Origin: DASWHF01 sp036393295
Lineage (GTDB): Bacteria; Pseudomonadota; Gammaproteobacteria; Acidiferrobacterales; UBA6901
DNA length: 9,833 nt
Assembly (NCBI GenBank): GCA_036393295.1
Contig: DASWHF010000145.1
Location: 1-9,833, forward strand
Reading direction: 5' to 3'
The translations under genes and the position numbers were made by a program. This document shows positions 6,496 through 9,833 of the stretch, one piece after another. Position 1 is the first letter of the stretch; each line of letters begins with the position of its first letter. The notes under the pieces are model-generated. The model made no database searches. It saw only the letters and a program-made list of their open reading frames with translations, and was not told where the DNA came from.

Positions 6496-6885
6496 CTATT
6501 CGACCCGCACCGCGCCGGATTCCACGCCGTGATCGAAATCCAGCAGTGCGCTGACGTTGTAGACCAGCGGGACGACCACCTGATACTGGATGCGGATCAG
6601 CATGCGCCCGCTCGGCGCCTTCTCGATCTTGAGGTCCTTCTTCACGTCGACGCGGGTGATGTCCTCGATGTTGAAACGCCGATCCAGGGCACTGGCGATG
6701 TCCATCCGGGTCATGTTGGCCGCGTTCGGCTGCTTGGCGACGTTTTCCAGCGAGGTCTTGACCTTGAAGAACTCGAGATAGGGCGGCAACAGCTTGAAGA
6801 ACAGGAACACGAAGAACACCGCCACCATCACGACCACCATGAAGCCCCACATGCTCATGCCGCTCTGCATGGTCTTGCGCTGCAT
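6496..6885 (-). CDS. DUF4845 family single-pass membrane protein
   Basis: This matches the small DUF4845 proteins that sit between lepB and rnc in many beta- and gammaproteobacteria; their function is unknown. The 129-residue product has a short basic, Met-rich N-terminus (MQRKTMQSG), one membrane helix (about 12-33) and then the family pattern KLLPPYLEFFKVKTSLENVA. The C-terminal soluble domain, probably periplasmic, contains a hydrophobic strand region around YQVVVPLVYNVSALLDFDH. I chose the ATG at 6885 because it matches the usual family start and has GAGG-type purine sequence upstream; an ATG at 6912, three bases after the lepB stop, would add nine residues and is possible. Its place beside signal peptidase I hints at an envelope role, but that is inference. 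Confidence 0.88.
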   Translation of the reverse strand: MQRKTMQSGMSMWGFMVVVMVAVFFVFLFFKLLPPYLEFFKVKTSLENVAKQPNAANMTRMDIASALDRRFNIEDITRVDVKKDLKIEKAPSGRMLIRIQYQVVVPLVYNVSALLDFDHGVESGAVRVE

Positions 6886-6915
6886 CGCCTCGCCCTCGCT
6901 CGGAATGTCCATTAC

Positions 6916-7734
6916 TCAGTTTATCGTATTCCCGATCCGTTTCCAGATCACCCCGCCGCCGTTGCCGAAGTCCCAGCTGAACCAGATCAGGAAGGCCTTG
7001 CCGACGATGTTCCGCTCCGGAACCGTTCCCCAGTAGCGGCTGTCGTTGCTGCGATCGCGGTTGTCGCCCATGACGAAGTACTGCGCCTCCGGGACGGTGA
7101 ACTCCAACGGGGTGGGGTCGCCGGACTCGCTCAGCAGGATGTCGTGCGCCACCCCGTTCAGGGTCTCGCGATAACGCTGCGCCGGAATCCGGCGCTGGCC
7201 GGATTCGGAATATTCGTAGACATCGACCGCGGTCTGCGCCATCAGTTGGCCGTTGATATAGAGCTTCTTGTCCCGATAAACGATGTGGTCGCCCGGCAGG
7301 CCGACCACGCGCTTGATGTAGTTGACGGACTCGTCGCCGGGGAAGCGGAACACCATGACGTCGCCGCGCTTCGGGCTGTCGACCTCGATGACCTTCCGGT
7401 TCAGCACCGGCAGGCGCAGGCCATAGCGATATTTGTTCACCAGGATGAAATCGCCGATCAGCAGGCTCGGCAGCATCGAGCCCGAGGGGATGCGGAACGG
7501 TTCGACCAGGAAGGCGCGCAGCAGAAACACCACCAGGATCACCGGGAAGAAGGCGCGCGCGTACTCGACCAGTACCGGCTCCTTGCCGGCGCGCTCCAGG
7601 TCGTCGGCCTGCGCGCCCGCGGCGCGCAGGCGCTCGCGCTCGCGTTGCCGGGCCGGCGCCGCCAGCGCCCGGTCCAGCCCCCAGATCAGCCCGGTCGCCG
7701 CCAGGGCCAGCAGCATGATCAACGAGAAATCCAT
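6916..7734 (-). CDS. lepB: Signal peptidase I LepB
   Basis: LepB removes signal peptides from exported preproteins at the periplasmic face of the inner membrane by a Ser-Lys mechanism. The 272-residue product has two membrane helices (about 2-20 and 60-78) with a charged cytoplasmic segment between them, as in E. coli. The catalytic motifs are complete: RIPSGSMLPSL with nucleophile Ser86, RGDVMVFRFP at 123-132, NYIKRVVGLPGD with general base Lys141, and MGDNRDRSNDSRYWG at 222-236. It is shorter than the 324-residue E. coli enzyme mainly in the periplasmic domain, as in many other proteobacteria. The ATG lies three bases after the lepA stop, with GGGA-type sequence inside the end of lepA. It could process the exported protein encoded at 1140-1811. 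Confidence 0.97.
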   Translation of the reverse strand: MDFSLIMLLALAATGLIWGLDRALAAPARQRERERLRAAGAQADDLERAGKEPVLVEYARAFFPVILVVFLLRAFLVEPFRIPSGSMLPSLLIGDFILVNKYRYGLRLPVLNRKVIEVDSPKRGDVMVFRFPGDESVNYIKRVVGLPGDHIVYRDKKLYINGQLMAQTAVDVYEYSESGQRRIPAQRYRETLNGVAHDILLSESGDPTPLEFTVPEAQYFVMGDNRDRSNDSRYWGTVPERNIVGKAFLIWFSWDFGNGGGVIWKRIGNTIN

Positions 7735-7737
7735 GGC

Positions 7738-9540
7738 CTATTTCCCGTCCACGCGCAGCACCGCCAGGAACGCCTCCTGGGGGATCTCCACCGAACCGAC
7801 CTGTTTCATGCGTTTCTTTCCTGCCTTCTGCTTCTCGAGCAATTTGCGTTTGCGGGTGATATCGCCGCCGTAGCACTTGGCGGTCACGTTCTTGCGCAGC
7901 GCCTTGACCGTCTCGCGCGCGATGATGCGCGAGCCGATCGCCGCCTGGATCGCGACGTCGAACATCTGCCGCGGGATCAGGTCCTTCATGCGCTTCACCA
8001 GGTCCTGGCCGCGGTACTGGGCCTGGTCATGATGCACAATGATCGACAGGGCGTCCACCCGGTCGCCGTTGATCAGCACGTCGAGCTTGACCAGGGGCGA
8101 GGCGCGGAACTCCAGGAAATCATAGTCCAGCGAGGCATAACCGCGGCTTACTGACTTCAGGCGGTCGAAGAAATCCAGGACCACCTCGTTCAGCGGGAGT
8201 TCGTAGCTGAGCATCACCTGGCGGCCGAGGTACTGCATGTTCTTCTGCACGCCGCGCTTCTCCATGCACAGGCCCATCACCGGCCCGACGTAGTCCTGCG
8301 GCACCAGGATGCTGGCCCGGATGATCGGCTCGCGCACTTCGGCGATCACCGCCGGCTCCGGCAGCCTGGCGGGGTTCTCCACCGCCAGCACCTCGCCGCG
8401 GGTGGTGACCACCTCGTAGACCACGGTCGGCGCGGTGGTGATCAAGTTCAGCCCGTACTCGCGCTCGAGCCGCTCCTGGACGATCTCCATGTGCAGCATG
8501 CCGAGAAAACCGCAGCGGAAGCCGAAGCCGAGCGCCTGCGAGGTCTCGGGCTCGTAGTGCAGCGAGGCGTCGTTGAGGCTCAGCTTCTCGAGCGCGGCGC
8601 GGAAGGCGTCGTAGTCGGCCGAGTCCACCGGATACAGGCCGGCGAATACCTGCGGCTTGATCTCCTTGAAGCCCGGCAGCGGCGCGGCCGTCTGCCGGTC
8701 GGCATAGGTGATGGTGTCGCCGACGCGCGCGCTGCGGACCTCCTTGATGCCGGCGATCACGTAGCCCACCTGGCCGACGCCGAGCTCCGGCGTGGCGCGG
8801 CGCTTGGGCGTGAACACCCCGACCTCCTCGGCGTAGTACTCGCGTCCGGTGGCCATCAGGCGGATCTTGCGGCCAGGCTTGAGCATGCCGTCGACCACGC
8901 GCACCAGCGATACGGTGCCGACGTAGTTGTCGAACCAGGAGTCGATGATCAGCGCCTTGAGCGACGCCTCCGGGTCGCCTTTCGGCGCCGGGATCTTCGC
9001 GACGATCGCTTCGAGGATGTCGGTCACGCCGAGACCGGTCTTGGCGCTGGCGCGCACCGCGTCGTGGGCGTCGATGCCGATGATGTCCTCGATCTCGGCG
9101 ATCACGCGCTCGGGTTCGGCCTGCGGCAGGTCGATCTTGTTGAGCACCGGCAGAATGACCAGGTCGAGCTCGGCGGCCGTATAACAGTTGGCGACCGTCT
9201 GGGCCTGCACGCCCTGGGCGGCGTCGACCACCAGCAGCGCGCCCTCACAGGCGGTCAGCGAGCGCGACACCTCGTAGGAAAAATCCACGTGCCCCGGCGT
9301 GTCGATCAGGTTCAGCCGGTAGGTCTGGCCGTCGCGCGCCAGGTAGTCGAGCGCCACGGTCTGGGCCTTGATGGTGATGCCGCGCTCGCGCTCGATGTCC
9401 ATGGAATCGAGCACTTGTTCCTCCATCTCGCGCGCCTCGAGCCCGCCGCAGGTCTGGATGAAACGATCGGCCAGGGTCGACTTGCCGTGATCGATATGGG
9501 CAATGATGGAGAAGTTACGGGTACGGGACAGGGAGGGCAC
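7738..9540 (-). CDS. lepA: Elongation factor 4 (LepA), ribosome-associated GTPase
   Basis: LepA is a translational GTPase related to EF-G; it has been proposed to back-translocate stalled ribosomes and to help initiation or 30S biogenesis. With a GTG start at 9540 the product has 600 residues (E. coli 599). G-domain motifs: AHIDHGKS at 14-21, RGIT at 53-56, DTPGHVDF at 80-87 and NKID at 134-137, followed by SAKTGLGV. Later blocks include GFRCGFLGMLHMEIVQERLEREY and the LepA-specific C-terminal domain with the basic tail KCYGGDITRKRKLLEKQKAGKKRMK. The GTG puts RNFSIIAHIDHGKS at the family's usual distance from the N-terminus; no ATG is near and no clear ribosome binding site is visible. The frame is open further upstream but runs into the promoter and the previous gene. 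It is the first complete gene of the cluster. Confidence 0.97.
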   Translation of the reverse strand: MPSLSRTRNFSIIAHIDHGKSTLADRFIQTCGGLEAREMEEQVLDSMDIERERGITIKAQTVALDYLARDGQTYRLNLIDTPGHVDFSYEVSRSLTACEGALLVVDAAQGVQAQTVANCYTAAELDLVILPVLNKIDLPQAEPERVIAEIEDIIGIDAHDAVRASAKTGLGVTDILEAIVAKIPAPKGDPEASLKALIIDSWFDNYVGTVSLVRVVDGMLKPGRKIRLMATGREYYAEEVGVFTPKRRATPELGVGQVGYVIAGIKEVRSARVGDTITYADRQTAAPLPGFKEIKPQVFAGLYPVDSADYDAFRAALEKLSLNDASLHYEPETSQALGFGFRCGFLGMLHMEIVQERLEREYGLNLITTAPTVVYEVVTTRGEVLAVENPARLPEPAVIAEVREPIIRASILVPQDYVGPVMGLCMEKRGVQKNMQYLGRQVMLSYELPLNEVVLDFFDRLKSVSRGYASLDYDFLEFRASPLVKLDVLINGDRVDALSIIVHHDQAQYRGQDLVKRMKDLIPRQMFDVAIQAAIGSRIIARETVKALRKNVTAKCYGGDITRKRKLLEKQKAGKKRMKQVGSVEIPQEAFLAVLRVDGK

Positions 9541-9667
9541 GGTGGCGGGGTCACGGCTAGGACCGGGCAGGCGAATGGTCAGGGCGCGCCCCGGACCACG
9601 GCGCCAAGCCAGCCGGGCATTATACACACCGACCCGCCCGGCAATGCCGCGGCTCGGCGCTGGCGGC
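9541..9667 (-). promoter_or_regulatory. lepA upstream region with perfect -10 box inside an inverted repeat
   Basis: On the minus strand TATAAT lies at 9624-9619, about 75 bases before the lepA start. A -35 box is poor: TTGCCG (9644-9639) is only 14 bases away, and the bases at the normal distance read GCATTG. The -10 box sits between the arms of a perfect seven-base inverted repeat, GCCGGGC (9643-9637) and GCCCGGC (9619-9613 region), with 17 bases between them. The repeat could be an operator, a weak terminator of the upstream glutaredoxin-like gene, or chance. The leader after it has no visible ribosome binding site or riboswitch. Confidence 0.45.
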
Positions 9668-9833
9668 TCAAGCGCCCGGCGCATCCTCCGCCGCCGCCCT
9701 GACCACATCCGGATCGAGGAAATAGCGACACAGTACCTGGCCCCCGCCCTCCAGCAGCGGGACCTCCAGGCCGTAGCGCGCGGCCCAGGCCGGCTCGGCG
9801 TCGACGTCACGCGCGACGATCTCCAGCCCCAGT
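9668..9833 (-). CDS. Glutaredoxin-family (DUF836-like) protein, C-terminal part
   Basis: The last 54 codons of a gene enter from the right edge and end in TGA at 9670-9668. They read LGLEIVARDVDAEPAW, then AARYGLEVPLLEGG, then CRYFLDPDVV and a short acidic tail. The pattern of a strand with a DVD turn, a helix, a conserved cis-proline loop (V-P-L-L) and GG before a strand and final helix is that of small glutaredoxin-like proteins of about 80 residues often found just upstream of lepA. The N-terminal part with any CxxC redox site is outside the window, so activity cannot be judged. It is too short and cut off to stand out as an open frame, but frame, stop and family pattern all agree. It lies 127 bases upstream of lepA on the same strand. 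Confidence 0.8.
   Translation of the reverse strand, partial: LGLEIVARDVDAEPAWAARYGLEVPLLEGGGQVLCRYFLDPDVVRAAAEDAPGA

Noticed and set aside
6494..7876. Minus-strand frame continuous with rnc that could suggest a large fusion protein
   Set aside because: The upstream part overlaps the DUF4845 gene, lepB and the end of lepA in another frame and shows no domain; RNase III is full length from the TTG at 6493.
6529..8154. 541-codon plus-strand open frame
   Set aside because: It is antisense to the DUF4845 gene, lepB and part of lepA, is His/Asp/Gln/Ala-rich without any domain, and is explained by high-GC codon bias in the real genes.
8491..9702. 403-codon plus-strand open frame
   Set aside because: It is the antisense shadow of lepA, with no recognisable motif and biased composition.
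1..9833. CRISPR array, toxin-antitoxin, phage, secretion-system or biosynthetic cluster
   Set aside because: No repeat array, no paired small genes and no matching protein motifs; nearly all bases are accounted for by conserved housekeeping genes.

Overview
The window is high-GC DNA (about two thirds G+C by eye) from a proteobacterium, most likely a gammaproteobacterium; a betaproteobacterium is not excluded. The main evidence is the gene order on the minus strand: glutaredoxin-like gene, lepA, lepB, DUF4845 gene, rnc, era, recO, pdxJ. This is the classic proteobacterial lepA-to-pdxJ cluster. The tRNA-Asn with encoded CCA and the individual protein sequences agree with this. Almost all of the sequence is coding, and no stretch longer than 300 bases lacks a gene.

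Left part, plus strand (1-3367): the 3' end of a class I PLP aminotransferase of the aspartate aminotransferase type is translationally overlapped (TGATG) by a gene for an exported protein I do not recognise. After a 144-bp gap with a candidate promoter comes a lone GspH/FimT-type minor pseudopilin gene. A tRNA-Asn(GUU) gene follows, with a good sigma70 promoter that begins only 12 bases after the pseudopilin stop. Next is a gene for a four-helix membrane protein of unknown function, which ends tail to tail against pdxJ.

Right part, minus strand (3375-9833): read in the direction of transcription, the cluster starts with the end of a glutaredoxin-family gene. A 127-bp gap with a perfect TATAAT box follows. 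Then come lepA (elongation factor 4), lepB (signal peptidase I), a small DUF4845 membrane protein, rnc (RNase III), era (ribosome-assembly GTPase), recO (recombinational repair) and, after a 73-bp AT-rich gap, pdxJ (pyridoxine 5'-phosphate synthase). From lepA to recO the genes are spaced by 2-30 bases or overlap by 4 bases, so they are very probably co-transcribed and partly translationally coupled. The cluster joins translation (LepA), export (LepB), rRNA processing and 30S maturation (RNase III, Era), DNA repair (RecO) and vitamin B6 synthesis (PdxJ). PdxJ makes the precursor of the cofactor used by the aminotransferase at the left edge, although the two genes are not in one operon.

I see no mobile element, phage, CRISPR array or defence system. 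The window is mostly a conserved housekeeping region. The parts worth a second look are the two uncharacterised plus-strand genes, the orphan pseudopilin and several unusual starts and junctions (GTG for lepA, TTG for rnc, a hairpin holding two convergent stop codons).
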